NCBI GenBank assembly: GCA_002083595.1
Contig: MSXT01000013.1
Span: forward strand, 1-64,000
Length of the DNA: 64,000 nt
Source of the DNA: Proteobacteria bacterium ST_bin16
GTDB taxonomy: Bacteria; Pseudomonadota; Gammaproteobacteria; Burkholderiales; Nitrosomonadaceae
Direction of reading: 5' to 3'
Numbering within the stretch: position 1 is the first letter of the stretch; each line of letters starts with the position of its first letter. The notes under the pieces were generated by a model. That model saw only the letters and a list, made by a program, of their open reading frames with translations. It was not told the origin of the DNA and searched no databases. This document shows, in pieces, positions 48,827 to 56,287 of this stretch. The position numbers and the translations under genes are program-made.

Positions 48827-50101
48827 ATGAGTACAAACTATCTTGAACGGTATGATGCGACTCCCGATGCGGAAAAATTTCCCTTGGTGCGCCGCTGGAT
48901 GGATACGGAACCTTTGCCTTTTTTTAAGGAATTGCGCGCTAAGCGTCCGATCCTGGTGACGCCGGATTGCACCTTGGTGACCCGGTTTGATGATGTCAGG
49001 GAAATACTGCTGATGTACAAGGTATTTACCGTCAAGCCGTATGTTCCCAAAATGGACAATTACCTCATGGCGCACGATGACGATGCACTGCATACCCGTG
49101 AGAAATCGCTGATGCAATTTATGCTGAATCGTGATGATTTGCCCAGAGTGCGCAATATGGTTGCGGATATTGCTGGTGGCATTCTCGGTAACGCCAGTGG
49201 GCAGATCGAAGTTGTAAATAAATTTTGCCGGATGGTTCCCGCGACATTGGTGCAAAAGTATTTTGGCCTGACGGGCGCTAACAGGGAAGATTTAATCGAA
49301 TGGTCTTATTGGAATCAATACGATACGTTCCACAATCAGCCATTCGATTTACTGCCTCCGGAACTGTCAAAACGCATTATCGATCGTCATAACGAAACTT
49401 CCAAAAAACTGGGAGACTACATCACGATGCTGATTGCGAAGCGGTTACTGGCGGTGAAACTGGAGAAATTGACGTTTTCAACAATCGTCCGATTGGATGA
49501 TGATATCGTCACCCGGATGCTACGCACCAGTTTTGCAAAAGAACTGGATTTTGATATCAAACGGCTGGGTGTGAATGCCGGCGGCTTGTTGATCGGTGCA
49601 ATTGAAACCACTGCGCAAGCCGTAGCGCAAGTGCTGCAATATTTGTTCCAGCATTCGCAATGGCTGGCGGCGGCAAAAGCGGCTGCACAGAAGGAAGATA
49701 CAACCGAGTTCGACGGTATCGTATGGGAAGCATTGCGTTTTGTTCCGATCACATCGTATTTGTTCCGCACTACGGTGAGCGATTATACGGCGGCGAAAGG
49801 AACAGATCACGAAACGGTTTTGCGTGCCGGTACTTATGTTCTGCCGGTGACGTTATCCGCGACGTTCGATGAACGGGCATTTGAGTCGCCGGACGAATTC
49901 ATTCCGCAGCGCAATTGGTATAACTATTTTCACTTCGGATTCGGTAACCATGAATGCCTGGGACGCTACGTGGGTATGGTGATGATTCCTGAAATGGTCC
50001 GGCAAGTATTGCTGAAGAAAGATATAGAACCGAAAGGCGATATAGACTACAAATCCGGACCGTTCCCCGAAGCATACGACCTTTCCTGGGCAACAGCGTA
50101 G
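48827..50101 (+). CDS. Cytochrome P450, soluble class
   Basis: 424 residues without a membrane anchor. All canonical motifs are intact: I-helix GAIETT, K-helix ExxR as E301-R304 (EALR), and the haem loop FGFGNHECLG with the axial ligand Cys377. AAGGAG precedes the ATG. No ferredoxin or reductase is encoded nearby. The sequence gives no substrate; the coupling to a periplasm-facing diheme cytochrome gene suggests oxidation of a hydrophobic compound such as a lipid, which is inference. P450s are uncommon in ammonia-oxidiser-like genomes. Confidence 0.93.
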   Translation: MSTNYLERYDATPDAEKFPLVRRWMDTEPLPFFKELRAKRPILVTPDCTLVTRFDDVREILLMYKVFTVKPYVPKMDNYLMAHDDDALHTREKSLMQFMLNRDDLPRVRNMVADIAGGILGNASGQIEVVNKFCRMVPATLVQKYFGLTGANREDLIEWSYWNQYDTFHNQPFDLLPPELSKRIIDRHNETSKKLGDYITMLIAKRLLAVKLEKLTFSTIVRLDDDIVTRMLRTSFAKELDFDIKRLGVNAGGLLIGAIETTAQAVAQVLQYLFQHSQWLAAAKAAAQKEDTTEFDGIVWEALRFVPITSYLFRTTVSDYTAAKGTDHETVLRAGTYVLPVTLSATFDERAFESPDEFIPQRNWYNYFHFGFGNHECLGRYVGMVMIPEMVRQVLLKKDIEPKGDIDYKSGPFPEAYDLSWATA

Positions 50102-50217
50102 GTAATTGGTTTTGTAATGGCTGTTAAAGTGTGCAGAGCAGGGAAGGTGCTTGGATAGGGTGCCCTGCCGGTGTTTTCTCTGTGCTGTGTGTAGCATTTC
50201 TTCTCGCGTGACAAAAA

Positions 50218-50270
50218 GACAGTGTTCTACAGCTTCAGTTGCTTGTGATTTTCAACCATAGAACACTGTC
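50218..50270. repeat. 12-bp inverted repeat between convergent genes
   Basis: GACAGTGTTCTA (50218-50229) and TAGAACACTGTC (50259-50270) are perfect inverses around a 29-nt loop. It lies between the end of the P450 gene and the end of the converging lipoprotein gene, a place for a bidirectional terminator, although no U-run follows. Confidence 0.6.
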
Positions 50271-50286
50271 CACCCTCTAGCAAACT

Positions 50287-50478
50287 TTAGTAACTCGACT
50301 TTTCTTCAGTCGATCTGGCTTTTCCGCCACCTTCCTGATCGCCCGATGGTATTTGATGGAAAGGCTGAATGGTTTTACCGTAAGCATCCGGATCAGGTGA
50401 TTCGGGCGCTGTTGGTTTTCCGCCGCAGGCAACTAGAACTAAAACCGCCGATACTGCTAAAAATTGTGTAATTTTCAT
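50287..50478 (-). CDS. Small lipoprotein, 63 residues (ACGGKP type)
   Basis: Signal peptide MKITQFLAVSAVLVLVAC with lipobox VLVAC, then a mature protein starting CGGKPTAPESPDPDAYGK and a tail of Gly, Lys, Glu and Ser. The mature N-terminus nearly repeats that of the 47-residue lipoprotein at 8605. The ribosome site AGAAGGTTC precedes the ATG. It is a single gene in the direction opposite to its neighbours. Function unknown. Confidence 0.82.
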   Translation of the reverse strand: MKITQFLAVSAVLVLVACGGKPTAPESPDPDAYGKTIQPFHQIPSGDQEGGGKARSTEEKSSY

Positions 50479-50644
50479 ATAGAACCTTCTGAATGTTATT
50501 TGTTAATTAATTTTGTATGACGACGATTCGCAGAATATCGTCTATAGTTACGCGAGATATTGATCTTGATCAAATTAATTCACCTTGACATCAAACACCT
50601 GCAGGCAATCCGAATCTAATCTATAACGCATGCTTGGAATGTAA

Positions 50645-51394
50645 TTGGTGGCGCAGATCGGAATACGCTTTTATCATTCATTGAATGATTTTCTTGCATC
50701 CGGGCAGGGCGATACGGAGATTATTCACAACTTTGAACGAAAAGCTTCGATTAAGGACATGATCGAGTCGTTCAATGTGCCGCACCCGGAAGTTGAACGG
50801 ATTTCGGTGAATGGTATTGCAGTAGATTTTAACTATACTGTGCGGGATGGCGATCATATCGAGGTTTTTCCGTGGAGTGAGGATTTTAACGGTATACCGG
50901 TACTGCGACTGCGGGCGGAGTTATCGCAACCGCCGCTGTTCGTGGTCGATAGCAATCTTGGAAGATTGGCACGCTATTTGAGGTTGCTTGGATTCGACTG
51001 CCTTTATCGTAATGATTACGACGATGGCGCGGTGGCAAAAATAGCCAGTGAGCAACGGCGCGTCGTGCTTACCAGGGATCGTTCGTTATTAAAACGCAGG
51101 ATCATTACGCACGGGTATTTTGTGCGTGCGGATAGACCGAAAATTCAAACCCGGGAAGTTCTGAAAAGATTTGCGTTATATTCCCTGATCAGACCGTTAA
51201 CGCGTTGTACCCAGTGCAATGGAATATTGACAGAAACCGGCAAGAAACCTATTGAACATCGTCTGGAGCCGTTGACAAAGCGGTATTACGATAAATTTCT
51301 GATCTGCCCGGAATGCGATCGGATCTACTGGCAAGGAAGTCACACTATGCGCATCAAACAGCTGCTTGACGAATTCGTTAACGAGAAATCGTAA
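50645..51394 (+). CDS. Mut7-C RNase-like protein with ubiquitin-like domain
   Basis: 249 residues. Residues 1-85 form a ubiquitin/MoaD-like beta-grasp domain (Mut7-C ubiquitin), and residues 95-240 a Mut7-C (PIN-like) domain with FVVDSNLGRLARYLR, LTRDRSLL and acidic residues that fit a metal nuclease site. A CxxC pair (CTQC, CPEC) near the C-terminus gives a zinc ribbon. The family is predicted to be RNase; no cellular target is known. The start is TTG or GTG (50645 or 50648), with only GGA upstream. Confidence 0.88.
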   Translation: MVAQIGIRFYHSLNDFLASGQGDTEIIHNFERKASIKDMIESFNVPHPEVERISVNGIAVDFNYTVRDGDHIEVFPWSEDFNGIPVLRLRAELSQPPLFVVDSNLGRLARYLRLLGFDCLYRNDYDDGAVAKIASEQRRVVLTRDRSLLKRRIITHGYFVRADRPKIQTREVLKRFALYSLIRPLTRCTQCNGILTETGKKPIEHRLEPLTKRYYDKFLICPECDRIYWQGSHTMRIKQLLDEFVNEKS

Positions 51395-51585
51395 TCAACA
51401 CCTTAAATCGAGGCTGATATTCATCACATTCTGCTCAGATTTTTATTCAGTATGCATTCAGATTTACCTCGTTATGATGGTGTCAAATAGCAGGCGAGGT
51501 GGGTTGATGACTGAGGAAGCCTGAGGTGTTGTTTAGAGATTTGATTAACGGATAAAAGTTGTAGTGAATTCTGATTGAGGTTGAT

Positions 51586-52761
51586 ATGAAAAAATATAAA
51601 TTAGCGTGCTTGGCTATCGCCCTCTGCGGAATATTTTTAGTGAATCCAGCAAGCGCTGAGGGTGATGGCGGCGGGTTCGATGGCGGTGATTTCGGTGGCG
51701 ATTATGGCGGTGACTATGGTGGCGATTTTGGTAGTGACTACGGTGGTGATTATGGCGGTGATTTCGATTCGGGTGGATATTCGGATTACTCCGATCAGGG
51801 CGGCTTTGACCAAAGCGATGCTTTCGACCAGAACGATGAGTTCAACCAGCCGGAAGATTTTGGGTCGGCCGATGATGCATTCCAGGGAAATGATTTAGAG
51901 CAAACCGATGCAGTGAGTCAACCAGATGACTTCACTACGGGAAATACGCCGGATAGCAGCACTGATACGGCATCCGGTAGTGATGGTCCTGCGGGTGAAC
52001 CCTTGAAAAAAGAGCTAACGGATCAATCTGTTGATCCTGCTTCCGATCCAAGCCAAGGTGCTCAAGCGGACGCTCAGGGTCAGCAAAATGATTCGAGTCC
52101 GAATGCGGAATCTACCGATTCAACTCAATCCGCAGGAACAACGGATTCTACTGGATCTGCCGAAACTGCTTCTAATGCGGGTGACCAATCCGCCCAGAAT
52201 GGCAGTACTGCCGTTCAAGATGGTTCCTCCACGCAAAATGTGAATATTCAAAATAATACGAATGTAAATCAAAATACTACAGGGAATGATTATGGCCATC
52301 ATCACGGTGGAGGGCATCACCATCACGATAACTTTGGTTTGGGATTCGGCTTAGGTCTGGGCGTGGGGCTTGGGTTTGGATTCGGGCCATTTGGTTATTA
52401 CAGTCCATTTGTTCCCTTCGGTTATTATGGCTTCGGCGGTCCATTCAGCAGCTTTGGTTTTTACGGCGGACGGGGTGTTGGCGTTGGGTTCTATAATAGC
52501 TATGCCGGTTTTGGTCCTTACCGCTATTTTGAACCGTATTATCCCTTGGGCGGATATCTGGCTGGCTCGCCGGTGTTTTCGTCACCCATGGCGTACGCTC
52601 CAGCCAGAGCACCTACTTATGTTCAACGTAATGAAGTTTCCGGACCCGCGCCTGTGCAACAAAGAAACTATTGGTATTACTGCCGCAAGCCCGAAGGATA
52701 CTATCCCTATGTGAAGCAATGCTCAGGCCAATGGATCAAAGTTCCTCCGCAACCTTCCTGA
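51586..52761 (+). CDS. Secreted low-complexity Gly/Asp/His-rich protein
   Basis: 391 residues. A signal peptide ends near NPASA. Residues 25-75 are Gly-Asp-Phe/Tyr repeats (DFGGDYGGDYGG style); a Gln/Asp/Ser/Asn-rich stretch follows to about 220, then Asn-Thr-rich, a His-rich cluster (GHHHGGGHHHHD) and a long Gly-Phe-rich segment (about 250-310). The C-terminus has a WYYC...YYPYVKQCSGQW motif, two cysteines, seen at the end of many proteobacterial exported proteins. It could be a surface matrix or metal-binding protein. GAGGTTGAT precedes the ATG. Function not known. Confidence 0.75.
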   Translation: MKKYKLACLAIALCGIFLVNPASAEGDGGGFDGGDFGGDYGGDYGGDFGSDYGGDYGGDFDSGGYSDYSDQGGFDQSDAFDQNDEFNQPEDFGSADDAFQGNDLEQTDAVSQPDDFTTGNTPDSSTDTASGSDGPAGEPLKKELTDQSVDPASDPSQGAQADAQGQQNDSSPNAESTDSTQSAGTTDSTGSAETASNAGDQSAQNGSTAVQDGSSTQNVNIQNNTNVNQNTTGNDYGHHHGGGHHHHDNFGLGFGLGLGVGLGFGFGPFGYYSPFVPFGYYGFGGPFSSFGFYGGRGVGVGFYNSYAGFGPYRYFEPYYPLGGYLAGSPVFSSPMAYAPARAPTYVQRNEVSGPAPVQQRNYWYYCRKPEGYYPYVKQCSGQWIKVPPQPS

Positions 52762-52814
52762 GTTTTTGACTCCGCAAGCGCTCTGATCAAGAGTAAACAG
52801 ACTTACACATCATT

Positions 52815-52848
52815 AAGGCGATACCTGAGTTACCCCAGGTATCGCCTT
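52815..52848. terminator. Bidirectional terminator
   Basis: AAGGCGATACCTG (52815-52827) pairs perfectly with CAGGTATCGCCTT (52836-52848), 13 bp with an 8-nt loop, between the convergent Gly-rich gene and the chemoreceptor gene. TTATTTC follows on the + strand. Confidence 0.85.
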
Positions 52849-52868
52849 ATTTCAATCAATCCTTATTG

Positions 52869-54596
52869 TTAAAATTCTTCCCAATCTTCTTTACCGCCTG
52901 ATGCAACCTTGCGAGTTGGCATCGCTAATTTCTCGGGTGCTGTTTCATCCTTGGTATTAACCGCAGCTTTCCTGGTTGCTGATCCACGGTTGGGCAACAG
53001 TGTCACTACACCAGGATTTTTTGTTGCCGGTACGGCTGCAGCGTGTTCACCATGATTTGTGAATTTGAACACACTCACTGCTTGAATTAATACCTTCGAT
53101 TGTTCCTTCATTGATTCAGCAGCGGCCGAAGCTTCTTCTACCAAGGCTGCATTTTGTTGAGTTACCTCATCCATTTGCGTTACTGCCTGGTTGATTTGCT
53201 CTATCCCGGAACTTTGTTCCTGCGATGCGGCTGAGATTTCACTCATGATATCGGTTACACGTTTTACAGCGGTAACGATCTCGTCCATGGTTGATCCTGC
53301 TTCATCCACCAATTTCGTACCTTCGTCGACTTTGGTTACGGAATCATTGATCAATTCTTTGATTTCTTTAGCCGCTGCTGCTGATCGTTGCGCCAGTGTC
53401 CGGACTTCTGTTGCCACTACTGCGAAACCTCTTCCTTGTTCTCCTGCACGAGCTGCTTCCACTGCGGCATTCAATGCCAGTATATTGGTTTGGAATGCAA
53501 TGCCATCGATGACGCTGATAATCTCAACCACTTTCTTCGAGCTATCATTGATCGAGCTCATCGTTTGCACCACTTGTCCAACTACAGCACCACCCTTCAT
53601 GGCCACTTCCGATGCGCCTACGGCCAGTTGATTCGCTTGACGCGCATTATCCGCATTTTGTTTCACGGTCGATGTCAGTTCTTCCATCGAAGACGCGGTT
53701 TCCTCCAAGCTTGAAGCTTGTTCTTCGGTGCGGTGGCTCAGATCCGAGTTACCCGATGCAATCTCACTGGACGCGGTTGCGATCGATTCCGTGCTGTTGC
53801 GTACCTTGCCAACCAGATCCAGCAAGTTGTCGTTCATCGTTTTCAGAGCTTGCAGTAAACGTCCTGTTTCATTGGTTGAATTCACTTCGATTCGAGTAGT
53901 CAAGTCACCCGAAGCCACAGCATTTGCAATAGCCACGGCTTCATTCAGCGGTCTGATAATGGCGCGTATCAGCAAAAATCCGGCAATGATAGCAAGGACC
54001 AACCCTACTACAATTATCGTATTGCTGAGTGACAGGTGCTTTTTGTAAGCTTCATTGGCGCCCTTGTACTCATCGGTACCCAATACTCGTTGCATATCGA
54101 GTAATTTGAACATGGTGGCATGGGCTGCATCGAATTTAGTATACAGATCATCGTGCAGATTCTGTTGTGCGACCTTATATTCCTTATTAAGCGCAGCATT
54201 CATCGAACGTTCTACCGATTGTGACGCACTCTTCCATTGCTGCTCGAATTCATTGGCTAGCACAGTTTCTTCGGCAATAAATTCGGTTGCCTTATATTCA
54301 GACCATAGTGTTTCGATTTCTGCAAACCTCTTGTCATTGAGTGCTTTTCTCTCTGCCACGACAGTTGGATTCTCGGAATTACTTGAAATCATCGTATTGA
54401 AACGTATGCGTTGTATGTCATCCAATACTCTTCCCAGATCTCCCAGAGGTAAAACGCGATTATCGTAAACCCCTTTGAAGGCGGCATCCATCTGGCTCAT
54501 GCCATATACTCCGAAACCACCAATGCTAACCAGCAGCACAGAAAGAAATCCAATGACAACGATCAATCGAGATTTAATGGTCATGTTTTTAAACAT
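52869..54596 (-). CDS. Methyl-accepting chemotaxis protein
   Basis: 575 residues. Membrane helices at about 9-33 and 190-213 enclose a four-helix-bundle periplasmic ligand domain; a HAMP domain follows (about 215-265). The cytoplasmic signalling hairpin has the strongly conserved tip [20 protein letters not shown]...GRGFAVVA. The C-terminus ends DWEEF, close to the NWETF pentapeptide that binds the methyltransferase CheR and CheB in enterobacterial receptors, joined by a flexible linker. AAGGAG precedes the ATG. It follows cheW by 39 bp. Ligand unknown. Confidence 0.95.
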   Translation of the reverse strand: MFKNMTIKSRLIVVIGFLSVLLVSIGGFGVYGMSQMDAAFKGVYDNRVLPLGDLGRVLDDIQRIRFNTMISSNSENPTVVAERKALNDKRFAEIETLWSEYKATEFIAEETVLANEFEQQWKSASQSVERSMNAALNKEYKVAQQNLHDDLYTKFDAAHATMFKLLDMQRVLGTDEYKGANEAYKKHLSLSNTIIVVGLVLAIIAGFLLIRAIIRPLNEAVAIANAVASGDLTTRIEVNSTNETGRLLQALKTMNDNLLDLVGKVRNSTESIATASSEIASGNSDLSHRTEEQASSLEETASSMEELTSTVKQNADNARQANQLAVGASEVAMKGGAVVGQVVQTMSSINDSSKKVVEIISVIDGIAFQTNILALNAAVEAARAGEQGRGFAVVATEVRTLAQRSAAAAKEIKELINDSVTKVDEGTKLVDEAGSTMDEIVTAVKRVTDIMSEISAASQEQSSGIEQINQAVTQMDEVTQQNAALVEEASAAAESMKEQSKVLIQAVSVFKFTNHGEHAAAVPATKNPGVVTLLPNRGSATRKAAVNTKDETAPEKLAMPTRKVASGGKEDWEEF

Positions 54597-54635
54597 TATG
54601 TTTCTCCTTCAAAAATATTTTATAAAATTTGTTGA

Positions 54636-55151
54636 TTAATTAATGTTATGTGTAATAAAGCCCATGTCGCTTCGGCTCATTAGCTTTTCGATGTCGATCA
54701 ATATCAGCATCCGCTCATCCACCGTACCTAAGCCCATGATATATTCCGTGTCGATTACCGAACCTAAACCCGGTGCTTGACGCATTTGCTCATCTGTTAG
54801 CGTAATCACGTCCGATACCCCATCAACCACAATTCCCATCACTCGGCCTGCTACAGTGAGTATAATGACCACCGTGAATTGATCATATGTTGCCTGACCC
54901 AGATCAAACTTTATCCGCATGTCGATGATCGGAACGATGATGCCGCGCAGATTAATCACACCCTTGATATAGTCTGGCGAATTGGCAATATGCGTGATGG
55001 AATCGTACCCCCGGATTTCTTGCACTTTCAGAATCTCAATCCCATATTCCTCGCTTCCCAAACGAAACGTCAGAAACTCATTCGTGACCAGATCGACTGC
55101 CATCGCTGGCACTCCGGTTACGCTATTTGCTTTCAGTTCTTGCAATGACAT
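54636..55151 (-). CDS. cheW: Chemotaxis coupling protein CheW
   Basis: Links receptors to the histidine kinase CheA. 171 residues with the CheW fold; FLTFRLGSEEYGIEILKVQEI, NLRGIIVPIIDMR and IMGLGTVDERMLILID are typical. GAGGAATCA stands directly before the ATG at 55151, so the longer frame (to 55199) is rejected. It is followed by one chemoreceptor gene; cheA, cheY and the rest are not in the window. Confidence 0.95.
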   Translation of the reverse strand: MSLQELKANSVTGVPAMAVDLVTNEFLTFRLGSEEYGIEILKVQEIRGYDSITHIANSPDYIKGVINLRGIIVPIIDMRIKFDLGQATYDQFTVVIILTVAGRVMGIVVDGVSDVITLTDEQMRQAPGLGSVIDTEYIMGLGTVDERMLILIDIEKLMSRSDMGFITHNIN

Positions 55152-55576
55152 TGATTCCTCCACTCGCTGTAATAAAATCTGATTCATACTCTTAATCAAT
55201 TGGATGATTCTTTGAATAAAAACACGTTGCTGCGTTGGAATGAACTATACCTGCGAGGACTTGCTGAATTGTTGAGAGAATGTAAACTCTTTGCAAACTA
55301 TCAGACACAAAGAAACGACCATCGCATGACCTCAAGAAGTGGTGCGGTATATTGATGGCAGCTAGGGATAATGCTGTGGTTCCTATGGCAATGCGCCAGC
55401 AGGTGCAACTTGATGCAAACTGGAAAGTATCCAGGGAGCTCTAGCAGCCGCGAATGTTGAGAAGTGTTTTTTCGGCGTGTGCGGAGTGGTTGTAAGCGCG
55501 TTGGATTATCTGTAATCTATAGCGAGTGCGCCAGTCTGCTGGAATAATTGAAGTTTTATTTTTACCGGAATCAATA
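55152..55576. other. Divergent intergenic region, 425 bp
   Basis: It separates cheW (leftward) from the small lipoprotein gene at 55577. I see no supported gene, hairpin or repeat. Promoters for both neighbours must be here but are not clear. Confidence 0.5.
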
Positions 55577-55750
55577 ATGAAGAAAAAACAACTATTAACT
55601 CTGATTGCTTTCTTGCCCGTCATACCGCTGTTATCCGGCTGCTGGACATTAGTGGCCGCCGGGGCGGGGGCTTACGGGGGGTATAAAATGAAGGAAAACG
55701 GTTATACCCTGCAAAACCCGATTACGAAGGAAAAAAAATCCAACAAATGA
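55577..55750 (+). CDS. Small glycine-rich lipoprotein, 57 residues
   Basis: Begins MKKKQLLTLIAFLPVIPLLSGC, a lipoprotein signal with lipobox LLSGC; the mature part has the small-residue stretch VAAGAGAYGGYKMKENGY and a Lys-rich end. ATG at 55577 with CGGAATC upstream; a longer frame from 55526 lacks a signal at its start. It converges on lspA (signal peptidase II), 7 bp away, the enzyme that would process it. Function unknown. Confidence 0.78.
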   Translation: MKKKQLLTLIAFLPVIPLLSGCWTLVAAGAGAYGGYKMKENGYTLQNPITKEKKSNK

Positions 55751-55757
55751 GATTGGG

Positions 55758-56249
55758 TTATTTCGTTGCTTTTGCAGAGTCTTCCGGATTTTCTTTTTTC
55801 CGGAAACTGTCATAAATCATCAACGCGGCGCCGATAAAAATAGCGGAATCGGCGATGTTAAACGCCGGCCAGTGGTAATTCCCAATATAAAAATCCAGGA
55901 AATCGACGACATGACCCAGCGTAATGCGATCGTACAAATTTCCCAGTGCACCGCCCAGAATCAAACTCAGCGATAAACAAAATAATTTCTCCTGCCGGTA
56001 TTTATTGAGCAGGAAGATAATCACTAAGGCCGCGCTGCCTGCGATTCCGCTCAAGAACCAGCGTTGCCAGCCGGGTTGGTCGCTGAGGAAACTAAAGGCA
56101 GCACCGGGATTGTAGGTCAACACCAAGTTGAAAAAACCGGTGAGCGGAATGCGCTCACCGAATTCCAGCGTGGATTCGACCCAGTATTTACTGGCGAGAT
56201 CCAATATCAGAACAATCAAAGCGATGCTCAAGCTGATGTAGAGTTTCAT
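55758..56249 (-). CDS. lspA: Lipoprotein signal peptidase (signal peptidase II)
   Basis: Integral-membrane aspartyl protease that removes the signal peptide of prolipoproteins after lipidation. 163 residues with four membrane helices. Catalytic aspartates are in the conserved boxes VVDFLDFY and FNIADSAIF; GGALGNLYDRI is also present. It follows ileS by 38 bp; ribF-ileS-lspA is the standard order. The window contains seven or more predicted substrates. Confidence 0.97.
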   Translation of the reverse strand: MKLYISLSIALIVLILDLASKYWVESTLEFGERIPLTGFFNLVLTYNPGAAFSFLSDQPGWQRWFLSGIAGSAALVIIFLLNKYRQEKLFCLSLSLILGGALGNLYDRITLGHVVDFLDFYIGNYHWPAFNIADSAIFIGAALMIYDSFRKKENPEDSAKATK

Positions 56250-56287
56250 AATAAGAGAATTTTCTTTTCAGTGATTAGCCGTGAACT

